Assembly (NCBI GenBank): GCA_945861385.1
Contig: CAMAUI010000014.1
Span: forward strand, 1-56,278
Length of the DNA: 56,278 nt
DNA from: Prosthecobacter debontii
GTDB lineage: Bacteria > Verrucomicrobiota > Verrucomicrobiia > Chthoniobacterales > Chthoniobacteraceae
Direction: 5' to 3'
In this document: positions 9,543 to 18,675 of the stretch, in pieces
Numbering within the stretch: the first letter of the stretch is position 1
Layout: the number at the start of each line of letters is the position of its first letter
Program-made: the position numbers and the translations under genes
Notes under the pieces: generated by a model
Told to the model about the DNA's origin: nothing
Database searches by the model: none
The model's input: only the letters and a program-made list of their open reading frames with translations

Positions 9543-11684
9543 ATGCTGTCTGTTCGCGTCCCAACCTCTGCGGCAATTCTGTTCGCCGCTCTGACTCCGC
9601 TTTTTGCGGGTGAGCTGGTGTTCAACCGCGACGTGCGGCCGATTCTGGCGGACAAGTGTTTCTCCTGCCACGGGCCGGATGTGAGGCAGCGGAAGGCGGA
9701 GTTGCGGCTGGATACGCGGGAGGGTGCTTACGGAAAGACGGAGAGCGGGGCCGTGGCGGTGGTGCCGGGAGATTTGAAAAAGAGCGAGGTGTGGGCGCGG
9801 ATCAACACGAGCGACAAGGACGAGGCGATGCCGCCGCCGAAGAGTCACAAAGTGCTGACGCCTGCGCAGCGTGAGGTGCTCGGACGCTGGATCGCTGAGG
9901 GCGCACGTTACGAGCAGCACTGGGCGTTCGTGCCGCCGCGGAAGCCGGAGTTGCCGGCGGTGAAAAAGGCGGACTGGCCGCGCAATCCGGCGGACCGGTT
10001 CATCCTCGCGCGGCTGGAGCAGGACGGGCTTTCGCCTTCGCCGGAGGCGGAACGCACGACGCTCATCCGGCGCGTGACGCTCGATCTCACGGGTCTGCCG
10101 CCGACGGTCGCGGAAACGGACACTTTCCTCGCGGACTCCGCGCCGGAAGCCTACGAGCGTGTCGTGGACCGGCTGATGGCCACGCGAGATTACGCCGAGC
10201 GTCGCGCGCAGGACTGGCTCGATCTGGCGCGCTATGCAGACACGCGCGGCTTTGCCGACGACAAGACGCGCGACATCTGGCCGTTCCGCGAGTGGGTGAT
10301 CGCGGCGATTCAGCGCAATCAGCCTTTCGACCAGTTCACCATCGAGCAGCTCGCCGGCGACAGTTTGCCGAATGCGACCACGGATCAGCAGATCGCTTCC
10401 GCCTTTCACCGCAACGCGCCGCAGGCGAAAGGGAACACGTATCCCGTGGAGGAATACCGGCTGAAGGGGGTCGTGGATCGCGTGAACACGACGGGCACCG
10501 TGTGGCTCGGTCTCACGGTGGGCTGCGCGGAATGTCACGATCACAAGTTCGATCCCTGGTCGCAGGCGGACTACTACCGGCTCTTCGCACTTTTCAACAA
10601 CATCGAGCACTCCGGCGAGGCATTCGCGCAGGGCGGGCCGCATTTGAAACTCGAATTGCCTGACAAGAAAAGTGTGTCGGTGCCGGTGATGAAAGAGCGC
10701 GCGGAGCCGCGCGAGACGTTCATCCATGTGCGGGGAAATTTTCTGACGCGTGGAGAGAAAGTGTCGCCGGGAGTTCCGGCGTTTCTTCTCGGCGAAACCG
10801 GGCAGCCAGGCAACCGGCTGGAGTTCGCACGCTGGCTGGTGAATGGGAAAAACCCGCTCGTCGCGCGGGTCGTGGTGAACCGTTTCTGGCAGGGCTACTT
10901 TGGCCACGGCCTTGTGCGCACGCCGACGGACTTCGGCCTGCAAGGCGAGCCGCCTACGCATCCCGAATTGCTCGACTGGCTCGCGAGCGAGTTTGTCGCG
11001 TCCGGCTGGGACATGAAGGCGATGCACCGCCTCATCGTGACTTCGGCGACGTATCGCCAGGCGGCGCGCATTCCGCCGCAGCTCGCCTCGCGCGATCCGC
11101 AGAATCGCCTGCTCGCGTGCATGCCGCGGGTGCGCCTGCTCGCCGAGCAAATCCGCGATCAGGCGCTGGCGCTGGGCGGACTGCTCAAGCCTGGCGGCGG
11201 CGGGCGCAGTGTCTTTCCGCCACAGCCGGTGGGCTACTGGGAAGATCGTGACCTGCCGGGAAAATGGACCGCCAGCAGCGGCGACGATCTCCACCGCAAG
11301 AGCCTCTACATCTACTGGCGGCGCATGGCGCTGCACCCGACGATGGAACTGCTCGACGCTCCGTCCCGCGCCGTCTGCACCGCGCGCCGCATCACCGCAA
11401 ACCTCCCGACGCAGGCGCTTGTGACGCTCAACGATCCCATCTTTGTCGAAGCAGCCGGCTCCTTCGCCAAGCGCATCCTCGGCGAAGCTCCGAGAGACAA
11501 CGCCGCGCGTTTGGAATTCGCGTTCCGTCTTTGTCTCTGCCGCAAGCCCGACGACGAAGAACGCGCCCGGTTTCTCGCGTTCATCGACGAGCAATCGAAA
11601 CGCCATGCGGACGACCACACCGCTGCATGGACGAGCGTCGCGACCGTGCTAATGAATCTCGACGAAACTCTCACCAGGCCATGA
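9543..11684 (+). CDS. PSCyt1-DUF1549-DUF1553 planctomycete-type cytochrome protein (short paralogue)
   Basis: 713 aa from ATG 9543; the reading frame is open further upstream, but that stretch consists of REP hairpins, and residues from 9543 give a signal peptide (MLSVRVPTSAAILFAALTPLFA). Heme-c motifs are CFSCH (39-43) and CAECH (328-332). The domains are PSCyt1, DUF1549 and DUF1553 (NRLEFARWLVNGKNPLVARV). Compared with the paralogue at 3947 it lacks the LamG insertion of roughly 300 residues. Its stop overlaps the ATG of the following DUF1501 gene (ATGA), so the pair is translationally coupled. Confidence 0.9.
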   Translation: MLSVRVPTSAAILFAALTPLFAGELVFNRDVRPILADKCFSCHGPDVRQRKAELRLDTREGAYGKTESGAVAVVPGDLKKSEVWARINTSDKDEAMPPPKSHKVLTPAQREVLGRWIAEGARYEQHWAFVPPRKPELPAVKKADWPRNPADRFILARLEQDGLSPSPEAERTTLIRRVTLDLTGLPPTVAETDTFLADSAPEAYERVVDRLMATRDYAERRAQDWLDLARYADTRGFADDKTRDIWPFREWVIAAIQRNQPFDQFTIEQLAGDSLPNATTDQQIASAFHRNAPQAKGNTYPVEEYRLKGVVDRVNTTGTVWLGLTVGCAECHDHKFDPWSQADYYRLFALFNNIEHSGEAFAQGGPHLKLELPDKKSVSVPVMKERAEPRETFIHVRGNFLTRGEKVSPGVPAFLLGETGQPGNRLEFARWLVNGKNPLVARVVVNRFWQGYFGHGLVRTPTDFGLQGEPPTHPELLDWLASEFVASGWDMKAMHRLIVTSATYRQAARIPPQLASRDPQNRLLACMPRVRLLAEQIRDQALALGGLLKPGGGGRSVFPPQPVGYWEDRDLPGKWTASSGDDLHRKSLYIYWRRMALHPTMELLDAPSRAVCTARRITANLPTQALVTLNDPIFVEAAGSFAKRILGEAPRDNAARLEFAFRLCLCRKPDDEERARFLAFIDEQSKRHADDHTAAWTSVATVLMNLDETLTRP

Positions 11685-13102
11685 CGCCGCTCTCTGCTCT
11701 CAACGCCTCGCTCTCGCGCAGAGCCTTCCTCGGACGGTCCGCCGGCGGCCTCGGCGCGCTCGCGCTCGCGTCGCTGCTGAAGCCCGATTTGCTCGCGTCC
11801 AGCGGACTGCCGGTCCTTCCCAACTTCGCGCCGAAAGCCAGGCGCATCATCTTCCTGTTCATGGCGGGCGGGCCGTCGCACGTGGATTTGTTCGACCCGA
11901 AGCCGAAGCTCAACGAACTCGAAGACCAGACCATTCCGCCGGAGCTGCTGAAAAATCACCAGCAGTTCGCGCTGATCCGCGGCACGCCGAAGCTGAAAGG
12001 TTCCCCCTACACGTTTCAAAAGCACGGCCAGTCGGGCACGGTCATCTCCGAGCTGCTGCCACATCTTTCCAGAGTCGCCGACGAACTCACTGTCATCCGC
12101 TCGATGCACACGGACACGAACGTCCACGATCCCGCCGTGAACTTCATGAACTGCGGAACGCTGCTCGGCGACCGACCCACGCTCGGCGCGTGGCTTTCCT
12201 ACGGCCTCGGCTCGGAGAACAGCGACCTGCCCGCCTACATCGTGCTCACCTCCGGCTCCAGCGACGGCCAGCCGCTGCTCCAGAGCTTTTGGGGCAACGG
12301 TTTTCTCGATTCGCGCCATGCGGGCGTGCCGTTCCGCAACATCGGCGCGCCCGTGTTGCACCTCGACAATCCGCCGGGCGTCACCGCCGCCGACCGCCGC
12401 CGCGAACTCGACATGCTGCAGTGGATGAACCGCCGCCAGAGCGATGTGCTGGGCGACCCCGAGATCGCCTCGCGCATCGCCTCCTACGAACTCGCCTTTC
12501 GCATGCAGGCCAGCGTGCCCGCACTTGCCGACATCAAGGACGAACCCGCCCACATTCTGAAACTCTACGGAGCCGACCCCGCGAAACCGTCCTACGCGCG
12601 CAACTGCCTGCTCGCCCGCCGCCTCGTCGAGCGTGGCGTCCGCTTCGTCCAGCTCTACGACCGCGGCTGGGATTCCCACACGAACATGGACAAGGAGCAC
12701 AAGCGCCAGTGCGCCGCCGCCGACCAGCCCACCGCCGCACTGCTCACCGACCTCAAACAACGCGGCCTGCTGGAAGACACCCTCGTCATTTGGGGAGGAG
12801 AATTCGGACGCACTCCCGTGGCGCAGGTGGCCGGGAAAACCTGGGGCCGCGACCACCACCCGCACGGATTTACCATGTGGCTCGCCGGCGGCGGCATGAA
12901 ACCGGGAATCACCTACGGCGCGACCGACGAGTTCGGCTATCACACCACCGAGAACCCCGTCCACGTCCACGACCTCCACGCCACCATCCTCCACCAGATG
13001 GGCATCAACCACGAGCGCCTCACTTTCCGCACCGAAGGCCGCGACTTTCGCCTCACCGACGTCGCCGGGAAAGTCGTCCGCTCCATCCTGGCGCGGAAAT
13101 AA
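11681..13102 (+). CDS. DUF1501 family protein with Tat signal (second copy)
   Basis: 473 aa; ATG 11681 overlaps the preceding stop by 4 bp. The Tat signal is LSRRAFLGRSAGGLG. Conserved DUF1501 stretches match the first copy: FMAGGPSHVDLFDPKP, VIRSMHTDTNVHDPAVNF, VIWGGEFGRTP, and the end FRLTDVAGKVVRSILARK. It is the obligate partner of the PSCyt protein before it. A 16-bp tandem duplication spans the stop codon. Confidence 0.9.
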   Translation: MTPLSALNASLSRRAFLGRSAGGLGALALASLLKPDLLASSGLPVLPNFAPKARRIIFLFMAGGPSHVDLFDPKPKLNELEDQTIPPELLKNHQQFALIRGTPKLKGSPYTFQKHGQSGTVISELLPHLSRVADELTVIRSMHTDTNVHDPAVNFMNCGTLLGDRPTLGAWLSYGLGSENSDLPAYIVLTSGSSDGQPLLQSFWGNGFLDSRHAGVPFRNIGAPVLHLDNPPGVTAADRRRELDMLQWMNRRQSDVLGDPEIASRIASYELAFRMQASVPALADIKDEPAHILKLYGADPAKPSYARNCLLARRLVERGVRFVQLYDRGWDSHTNMDKEHKRQCAAADQPTAALLTDLKQRGLLEDTLVIWGGEFGRTPVAQVAGKTWGRDHHPHGFTMWLAGGGMKPGITYGATDEFGYHTTENPVHVHDLHATILHQMGINHERLTFRTEGRDFRLTDVAGKVVRSILARK

Positions 13103-13123
13103 AGTGACGCGGAAATAAAGTGA
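13092..13123 (+). repeat. 16-bp perfect tandem repeat across a stop codon
   Basis: CGCGGAAATAAAGTGA occurs at 13092-13107 and again at 13108-13123; the first unit contains the TAA of the DUF1501 gene. The rest of the 13103-13391 gap shows no gene, only a small palindrome GTCAGC-AC-GCTGAC near 13135. Confidence 0.85.
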
Positions 13124-13391
13124 CGGACTAATAGTCAGCACGCTGACGCGCTTCTTCTCCGCATCCAGCCGCAAAGTCGGCGAGCCGCGCCCGCCCGCCG
13201 GATCCGTGAACTGGCGAGTTATTTATGGCCGTGTCCCTAAGGTCTGGAACCCGCCCCGCCTGCGCCACTATCAGCCGCGGCTCTTATTTCCTGATTTCGT
13301 GCGGACGATCCATACGCCGACCAGTGGCGGCTGAATGGAGACAGGCTCGTGCAAAGGTGCCTGCCTATTCGACCGCACGGTCGCGAAGAAA

Positions 13392-14243
13392 TCAGCGATC
13401 CCACTCACAGATGTAGCAGAGACTGTCGGAGCCCCCATCGTTCCAAGTCATCGCCGTATCAAAAAAGACTGCGTAATTTTCGCTTCCGCCGGTATCATTG
13501 GGCTCCCCTGGCCTCCAATTCTTGTAAGAGAATCTTTCCCCTGTAACCCATCTCCAATCGCCTTCCTTTTCCTCGTCCGTACACCCAATCCATGTGTATC
13601 CAGTCGTCAGCTTGTACGCGAATTCGTTCTCTTCCTTGCTCGAGATTGTCACGAGATGACCGCCCACGTCTTCGCAAGCCTTCTTTGCCTCGCGCCATGT
13701 TTTCTTCTCGGTGACGAACAAATAATGATGCCCCCTGAACACCTTCGCGGCGCCGGGTATCTGCATTTTCACCGGCTTGTCCGTGACCACTTGTCGCGCG
13801 ATGTCCGGCGAGGCGGGCAGGGTTCCAAGATGTGTCTTGAATTCGGCGCGAACCGCGTCGGCCTTGTCCAACTCCAGCGCCTTCGTATAGGCGATTTCGG
13901 CGTTCTTGTACGCGGCTCTGAGCTGGGCATCGGCTTCCGCGAGAGACTTCGGGAGGTTCTTCAACTGCGGAACCGCGGCCAGCCATGCGGGCAGGGTGCC
14001 ATCCGCGTCATACGCCTTCTTTTCCGCAACGAGCTTTAGCACCGCGTCCAGATTTCCTGTCGCCGCTGTGGCTTTGATCCTGGCGTCGATCTCGCCCGTC
14101 ACCACAGCTTTCGCAGAGACCGTGGCAGCCTTGTGATTCTGGATGGCCCTGGTCAGAGCCTCACGGATGGGATCGGTCTCCTGAGCCAGCACAGTCGCCG
14201 CGGCGAGAAACAACAGCAGGCAAAAGATCGCGAGACGTGTCAT
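13392..14243 (-). CDS. Secreted protein with C-terminal C-type lectin domain
   Basis: 283 aa from ATG 14243, where MTRLAIFCLLLFLAAATVLA forms a signal peptide. Residues 25-150 are helical and Ala/Lys-rich. The C-type lectin domain spans about 165-283: WREAKKACEDVGGHLVTI, WIGCTDEEKEGDWRWVTGE, a carbohydrate-type EPN motif at 247-249, WND at 267-269, and a paired Cys in CYICEW near the end. EPN suggests mannose-type, calcium-dependent binding in animal lectins; the ligand here is unknown. The frame stays open upstream to 14537 and contains another signal-peptide-like start at 14357 (MKKLLALALTSALPAFAAEK), so the real start could be there. Confidence 0.82.
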   Translation of the reverse strand: MTRLAIFCLLLFLAAATVLAQETDPIREALTRAIQNHKAATVSAKAVVTGEIDARIKATAATGNLDAVLKLVAEKKAYDADGTLPAWLAAVPQLKNLPKSLAEADAQLRAAYKNAEIAYTKALELDKADAVRAEFKTHLGTLPASPDIARQVVTDKPVKMQIPGAAKVFRGHHYLFVTEKKTWREAKKACEDVGGHLVTISSKEENEFAYKLTTGYTWIGCTDEEKEGDWRWVTGERFSYKNWRPGEPNDTGGSENYAVFFDTAMTWNDGGSDSLCYICEWDR

Positions 14244-14513
14244 CGGAAGGTTGCGGCAAGAATGATTCCGGTTTCGATAACAGACGATGACGCGCTTCTT
14301 CTCTGCGGCGAAGGCGGGAAGCGCGCTGGTGAGGGCGAGGGCAAGCAGTTTTTTCATGGACGGAATGTGGTTGCCTGTACGGTAGAGCAATGACCCCCGG
14401 GTGTGCGATTGCTTGGGCGAAAGATGCGGGGGCCGATTCCCTCCCAGGGCAAGTTCGCGAAGCAGCGGCGAGATTGGGCGGACATGGTGGCGGCGAAGTC
14501 GGTGGCGGTCTGT

Positions 14514-14567
14514 TACTTCCGCCTCACCGACGTGCATGGCGAAGTGGTGAAGCCGGCCCTCGCGTAA
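14514..14567 (+). pseudogene. Remnant of the 3' end of a DUF1501 gene
   Basis: These 54 nt translate to YFRLTDVHGEVVKPALA followed by a stop and match the end of the DUF1501 gene at 8522-8575 (YFRLTDVHGKVVKPVLA), with near-identical DNA continuing a few bases past the stop. No upstream DUF1501 sequence is present. In the surrounding 14244-14691 gap I see no other gene besides a possible alternative start for the lectin gene. Confidence 0.75.
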
Positions 14568-14691
14568 GCGGGCAAAAGCGGAGATCTGCGGATACGCCCG
14601 CTGCCCCGCCGGTGTGAGTGCCTTCCAGCAGCAACCTTGACCTCAAATGGGCGCACCTTAGCCTGCCGGTTCGGAACCTCCTGTAAATCCA

Positions 14692-17505
14692 ATGATCAAG
14701 CGCCTCATCGTCCAACTGGTCGGGATATTTGCCATCCCGGTTTTTTCTTCCATCGCGGCGGAGAACAAGGACTGGCAGCCCTTGCGGGTGCCGGGGTTTT
14801 GGGAAAAAAGTTTCGGCGGTGTGGTGGAAGCGCATGACGGTTACGCGTGGTATCGCTGCTTTGTCCGGATCCCGGCGGACTGGCAGGGGGAATCGCTGGC
14901 CTTGGATCTCGGCCAGATTGATGACTGCGACGAGGCGTTTTTCAATGGCACAAAGGTCGGCGGCAGGGGCACGGTGCAGCCCTTCCGAACTGCTTCGGAG
15001 GAAGCGCGCCAGTACACCCTGGCGCCTGAGCGGGTGCGCGGGGGCGACTGGAATCTGCTGGCGGTGCGCGTCTGGGATGGCGGCGGGGCCGGGGGGATTT
15101 CCACGGGATCGTTGAGGCTGAGTTGCGCCAAAGGAATTCTGAAACTTGGCGGGACATGGGAGTTTCGCACGGGCGACGATCTCGCATGGGCGCAATGGCC
15201 CGCCGACATGGACGCCGCCGGTCGCGCGAAACTCGCGCAGCAGTTCGCCGCCAAGGCCGGGCCCGACTTTGGCCAGCCCGTGGACACCGCGCCGCTCGCC
15301 GGCACGCAGCCGCTGACCATCGGTGGTGACATCGCCTCCCAACTCGTCGCCGGCACGGACAGGTTTCTCCTCCGCGAAACAGAACTGTCCGTGGAAAAAC
15401 GCGCGCGGTTCTGGAAGCGCGATTTTTCCTCGCCGGAAAAGTATGCCCTCTCTCTCGCGCCGAACCGCCAGCGGCTGGCGCAAATCCTCGGGGTGCGGGA
15501 TGCGCGGGTGTCCGCGCCCGACATGCAGGTTGTGGCTGGCGTGGATCAGCCGGTGCTCGTCGGGCAGGGTGCCAATTACGAGATCCGCGCCGTGCGCTGG
15601 CCCGCGTTTGGCAATGTCCACGGCGAGGGCCTGCTGCTTACGCCCACGGGCCGTGAGCCAGTGGCCGATGTGGTCGCGATCCCCGATGCCGGCCAGACGC
15701 CGGAACAAATCTGCGGCTTGCAGGAAGGCGTGCCTGTCGAGTCGCAGTATGCGCGCCGCTTGGCCGAGAGCGGATGTCGCGTGCTGATCCCGGTGCTCAT
15801 TGATCGCAGCCGGGGTCCGCACTTGGGACGCAGCCGGATCACCGCCCGCCAGTTTCTTTACAGCTCGGCCTTTGAACTCGGACGCCACCTGATCGGTTAC
15901 GAGGTGCAGAAAGTCCTGGCGGCAGTGGATTGGTATGCGAGGGGAGCCGACAAGCGTCGCATCGGCGTCATCGGCTGGGGCGAAGGCGGACTCCTCGCCC
16001 TCTACGCCGGGGCGCTCGATCAGCGCATCGGCGTGGTCGGCGTGAGCGGATATTTCGAGGATCGCAATCATCTCTGGGAAGAGCCGATTGACCGCAATGT
16101 GTTCGGTTTGCTGGAGCAGTTTGGCGATGCCGAGCTGGCGGCCATGATCGCCCCGCGCAAGCTGGTCATCGAGGCCGCCAAGGGGCCTGAACTCGTGCTG
16201 ACCACCGGCGACGGCGGCGCACCGGGACGCCTGCGTACGCCGCCGCTTGAGATGGTGAAAAAGGAAGTGGATCGCGCCCGCGGTCTCGTCGCCGAACTCA
16301 AGCCGGCGGCCCCCATCGAACTCGTCGTGAGCGGCAACGGCACCGGGCCTTTCGGCAGCGAGCCAGCGCTGATTGCTTTCCTCAACGCCGCAGCGCCGAA
16401 GACGGAACTGGCAACCAACTCCATTGCTCCAAAAACGGTGCGTCCCATGGCAGATGCTGCCGCACGGCAACTCCGACAGCTCCGGGAAATTGACCAGCAC
16501 AACCAGCGGCTGCTGACTGAGAGCCCCGAGGTTCGCCGCGAGTTCATGAAGAAATTGGACACCGGCTCGCTGGAGGCCTACGTGAAAAGCGCCGAGTGGT
16601 ATCGCAACCATTTCGCCGAGGAAGTCGTGGGCCGGTTCGACCTGCCGCTGCTCCCCGCAAACGTCCGCACCCGCAAGAGCCATGAGTCAGAAAAATGGGT
16701 GGGCTATGAAGTCGTGCTGGATGTGTTTCCCGAGGTCATCGCCTATGGCATCCTGCTTTTGCCGCGCGATCTGAAGCCGGACGAGAAACGTCCGGTGGTC
16801 GTCTGCCAGCATGGGTTGGAAGGACGCCCGCAGGATGTGGTCACCGGCAACAGCCAGTACTACCACGACTTCGCCGCAAAGCTGGCCGACCGCGGGTTCA
16901 TCACCTTCTCGCCGCAGAATCTCTACATTTTCACCGACCGCTTCCGCACCCTCCAGCGCAAGAGCAACCCGCTCAAGAAAACGCTCTTCTCGACGATCGT
17001 GCCGCAGCATCAGCAGATCGTGAACTGGCTCAAGACTCTGCCCGGCGTGGACCCGCAGCGGATCGCCTTCTACGGCCTGAGCTACGGCGGCAAGTCGGCC
17101 ATGCGAATCCCGCCGCTCGTCCCGGATTACGTCCTCTCGATCTGCTCCGCCGACTTCAACGAATGGGTCGGCAAGAACGCCGCCACCGCGGGCACGGCCG
17201 GTCGCTACAGCTATGTCTGGGGCGGCGAGTATGAAATCTTCGAGTTCGATCTCGGCAGCACCTTTAACTACGCCGAGATGGCAGCGCTGATCGCCCCGCG
17301 CCCCTTCATGGTCGAGCGCGGGCATTTCGACGGCGTGGCGCCGGATGAAACCGTCGCGTGGGAATTTGCCAAGGTGAACTTCCTCTACTCCGCCCGGCTC
17401 CGCATCGGCGACCGCTGCGAGATGGAAACCTTCGTCGGCCCGCACACGATCAACGGCAAAGGCACCTTCGACTTCCTCCACAAACATCTTCGCTGGCCGA
17501 AATAA
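14692..17505 (+). CDS. Secreted double alpha/beta-hydrolase with N-terminal galactose-binding-like domain
   Basis: 937 aa with a signal peptide (residues 1-23). Residues 28-165 look like a jelly-roll domain of the GH2/sialate-esterase type (WYRCFVRIPADWQGESLALDLG). A first alpha/beta hydrolase domain (about 270-560) carries GWGEG at 428-432 where a GxSxG nucleophile elbow is expected; the Ser position is Gly, so this half is probably inactive. A second domain (about 640-935) has an intact elbow, GLSYG with S797, and resembles acetyl-xylan-esterase/dienelactone-hydrolase-like proteins; a late His may be that in FVGPHTINGKGTF. It probably removes ester groups from polysaccharide; the substrate is unknown. 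Confidence 0.8.
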   Translation: MIKRLIVQLVGIFAIPVFSSIAAENKDWQPLRVPGFWEKSFGGVVEAHDGYAWYRCFVRIPADWQGESLALDLGQIDDCDEAFFNGTKVGGRGTVQPFRTASEEARQYTLAPERVRGGDWNLLAVRVWDGGGAGGISTGSLRLSCAKGILKLGGTWEFRTGDDLAWAQWPADMDAAGRAKLAQQFAAKAGPDFGQPVDTAPLAGTQPLTIGGDIASQLVAGTDRFLLRETELSVEKRARFWKRDFSSPEKYALSLAPNRQRLAQILGVRDARVSAPDMQVVAGVDQPVLVGQGANYEIRAVRWPAFGNVHGEGLLLTPTGREPVADVVAIPDAGQTPEQICGLQEGVPVESQYARRLAESGCRVLIPVLIDRSRGPHLGRSRITARQFLYSSAFELGRHLIGYEVQKVLAAVDWYARGADKRRIGVIGWGEGGLLALYAGALDQRIGVVGVSGYFEDRNHLWEEPIDRNVFGLLEQFGDAELAAMIAPRKLVIEAAKGPELVLTTGDGGAPGRLRTPPLEMVKKEVDRARGLVAELKPAAPIELVVSGNGTGPFGSEPALIAFLNAAAPKTELATNSIAPKTVRPMADAAARQLRQLREIDQHNQRLLTESPEVRREFMKKLDTGSLEAYVKSAEWYRNHFAEEVVGRFDLPLLPANVRTRKSHESEKWVGYEVVLDVFPEVIAYGILLLPRDLKPDEKRPVVVCQHGLEGRPQDVVTGNSQYYHDFAAKLADRGFITFSPQNLYIFTDRFRTLQRKSNPLKKTLFSTIVPQHQQIVNWLKTLPGVDPQRIAFYGLSYGGKSAMRIPPLVPDYVLSICSADFNEWVGKNAATAGTAGRYSYVWGGEYEIFEFDLGSTFNYAEMAALIAPRPFMVERGHFDGVAPDETVAWEFAKVNFLYSARLRIGDRCEMETFVGPHTINGKGTFDFLHKHLRWPK

Positions 17506-17558
17506 GGAAGAGAACCCCGGATTTTTTGCACCTGCGCCTCATCTTTTTGTATTTTTTT

Positions 17559-17577
17559 GCGACTCACCATGAGTCGC
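17559..17577 (+). promoter_or_regulatory. Hairpin directly before the SGNH-like gene, after a T-rich stretch
   Basis: GCGACTC-ACCAT-GAGTCGC is a perfect 7-bp stem ending 2 bp before the GTG at 17579 and 8 bp before the first ATG. The preceding 17521-17558 is T-rich, unlike its surroundings. It may serve the end of the upstream gene or mask translation initiation. The role is inferred only from position. Confidence 0.3.
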
Positions 17578-17578
17578 G

Positions 17579-18646
17579 GTGTTCATGCGTTTCATGAAGC
17601 TGCTGTCCGTAATTTTCGTGTCTGCCGTCGCCGCTCTCGCGCAGGAGCAGGCGATTGACTGGAACAAAGCCCGCGACCTGCATCGTCGCGCGCAGGCGGG
17701 TGAAAAACTTTCGCCCGAGGAGCAGAAATACTACGACGAGGCGAGGCGCCAGCGCGCCAAAGGGCAGGCCGGGCCGCGCGCCGATGCCCCTCCGAAACCG
17801 CCGCCGAACCTCGTCCCGTTGACGGAGCTGAAAGGCGAATACCACGGCGAGACGGGCGGGCTTTATGGCGGCGGAAAAAACGAGCCGCCTCCGTCGCATG
17901 CCACGCGGGCAGCCAGGGCGGTCGCGGAAATCAAACCGCTCGACCGCGACGGCCGGCCGGCGGCGGATGGGAAGGTCGTCCTGATGAGCATCGGCATGTC
18001 GAACACGACACAGGAGTTCAGCGCGTTCGTTCAAAAAGCAGCAGCCGCACCGCAAAAAGCCGCGCATGTCACGGTGGTGGACGCGGCGCAGGGCGGCATG
18101 GATGGCGATTCGTGGTCGAAGGCAGATTCCCGGACTTGGGCCGTCGCCGAACAGCGCCTCGGCGCGAGCGGAGTCTCGCCCGCGCAGGTGCAGGCGGTCT
18201 GGATCAAGCAGGCGCTCAAGGGTCCGCGCAACGGATTCCCCGCGGAGACCGAACGCCTGCGCGACCGTCTGCGCGACATCGTCGGCATCGCGAAACAAAA
18301 ATATCCGAATCTGCGCGCCGTCTATTTCAGCAGCCGCATCTACGCCGGCAACGCGAAGTCCGCGCTGAACCCGGAGCCCTACGCGTATGAGAGCGCGTTT
18401 GCCGTCCGGTGGCTCATCGAGGAGCAGATCAAAGGCGGGCTGAAGGACGCGCCGGTGCTGTTGTGGGGGCCATACATTTGGGCGAACGGCGAAACCCCGA
18501 ACAAGGACGGCGGCCTCAGCTACGCGCCGGGCGACTTCGCCGCCGACGGCACGCATCCCGGCACGCCCGCGCGGGCGAAGGTCGCCGCGGCGCTCCTGGA
18601 TTTTTTTACCACGAGCCCGTTTGCGAAGCCTTGGTTCGCAAAGTAA
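17579..18646 (+). CDS. Secreted SGNH-hydrolase-like protein of unknown function
   Basis: 355 aa if GTG 17579 is used; ATG 17585 or ATG 17594 (MKLLSVIFVSAVAALAQ) are equally possible and all give a signal peptide. A charged linker (about 25-80) is followed by a domain starting KVVLMSIGMSNTTQEF, in which GMSN resembles the SGNH block I, and ending with DGTHPG, which resembles the DxxH catalytic block. Between them are VDAAQGG and many predicted helices. This matches a secreted family seen in PVC bacteria with no established function. It lies 73 bp after the hydrolase gene on the same strand. Confidence 0.65.
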   Translation: MFMRFMKLLSVIFVSAVAALAQEQAIDWNKARDLHRRAQAGEKLSPEEQKYYDEARRQRAKGQAGPRADAPPKPPPNLVPLTELKGEYHGETGGLYGGGKNEPPPSHATRAARAVAEIKPLDRDGRPAADGKVVLMSIGMSNTTQEFSAFVQKAAAAPQKAAHVTVVDAAQGGMDGDSWSKADSRTWAVAEQRLGASGVSPAQVQAVWIKQALKGPRNGFPAETERLRDRLRDIVGIAKQKYPNLRAVYFSSRIYAGNAKSALNPEPYAYESAFAVRWLIEEQIKGGLKDAPVLLWGPYIWANGETPNKDGGLSYAPGDFAADGTHPGTPARAKVAAALLDFFTTSPFAKPWFAK

Positions 18647-18675
18647 TACGATTTATACGATCACACAGCAGGAAC

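Noticed and set aside
13150..14300. Shared string around gcgcttcttctc near 13150 and 14290
   Set aside because: Only about 16 matching bases in GC-rich DNA, no extended similarity.
14524..16683. 719-codon minus-strand frame
   Set aside because: Antisense of the double hydrolase gene whose catalytic motif is clear on the plus strand.
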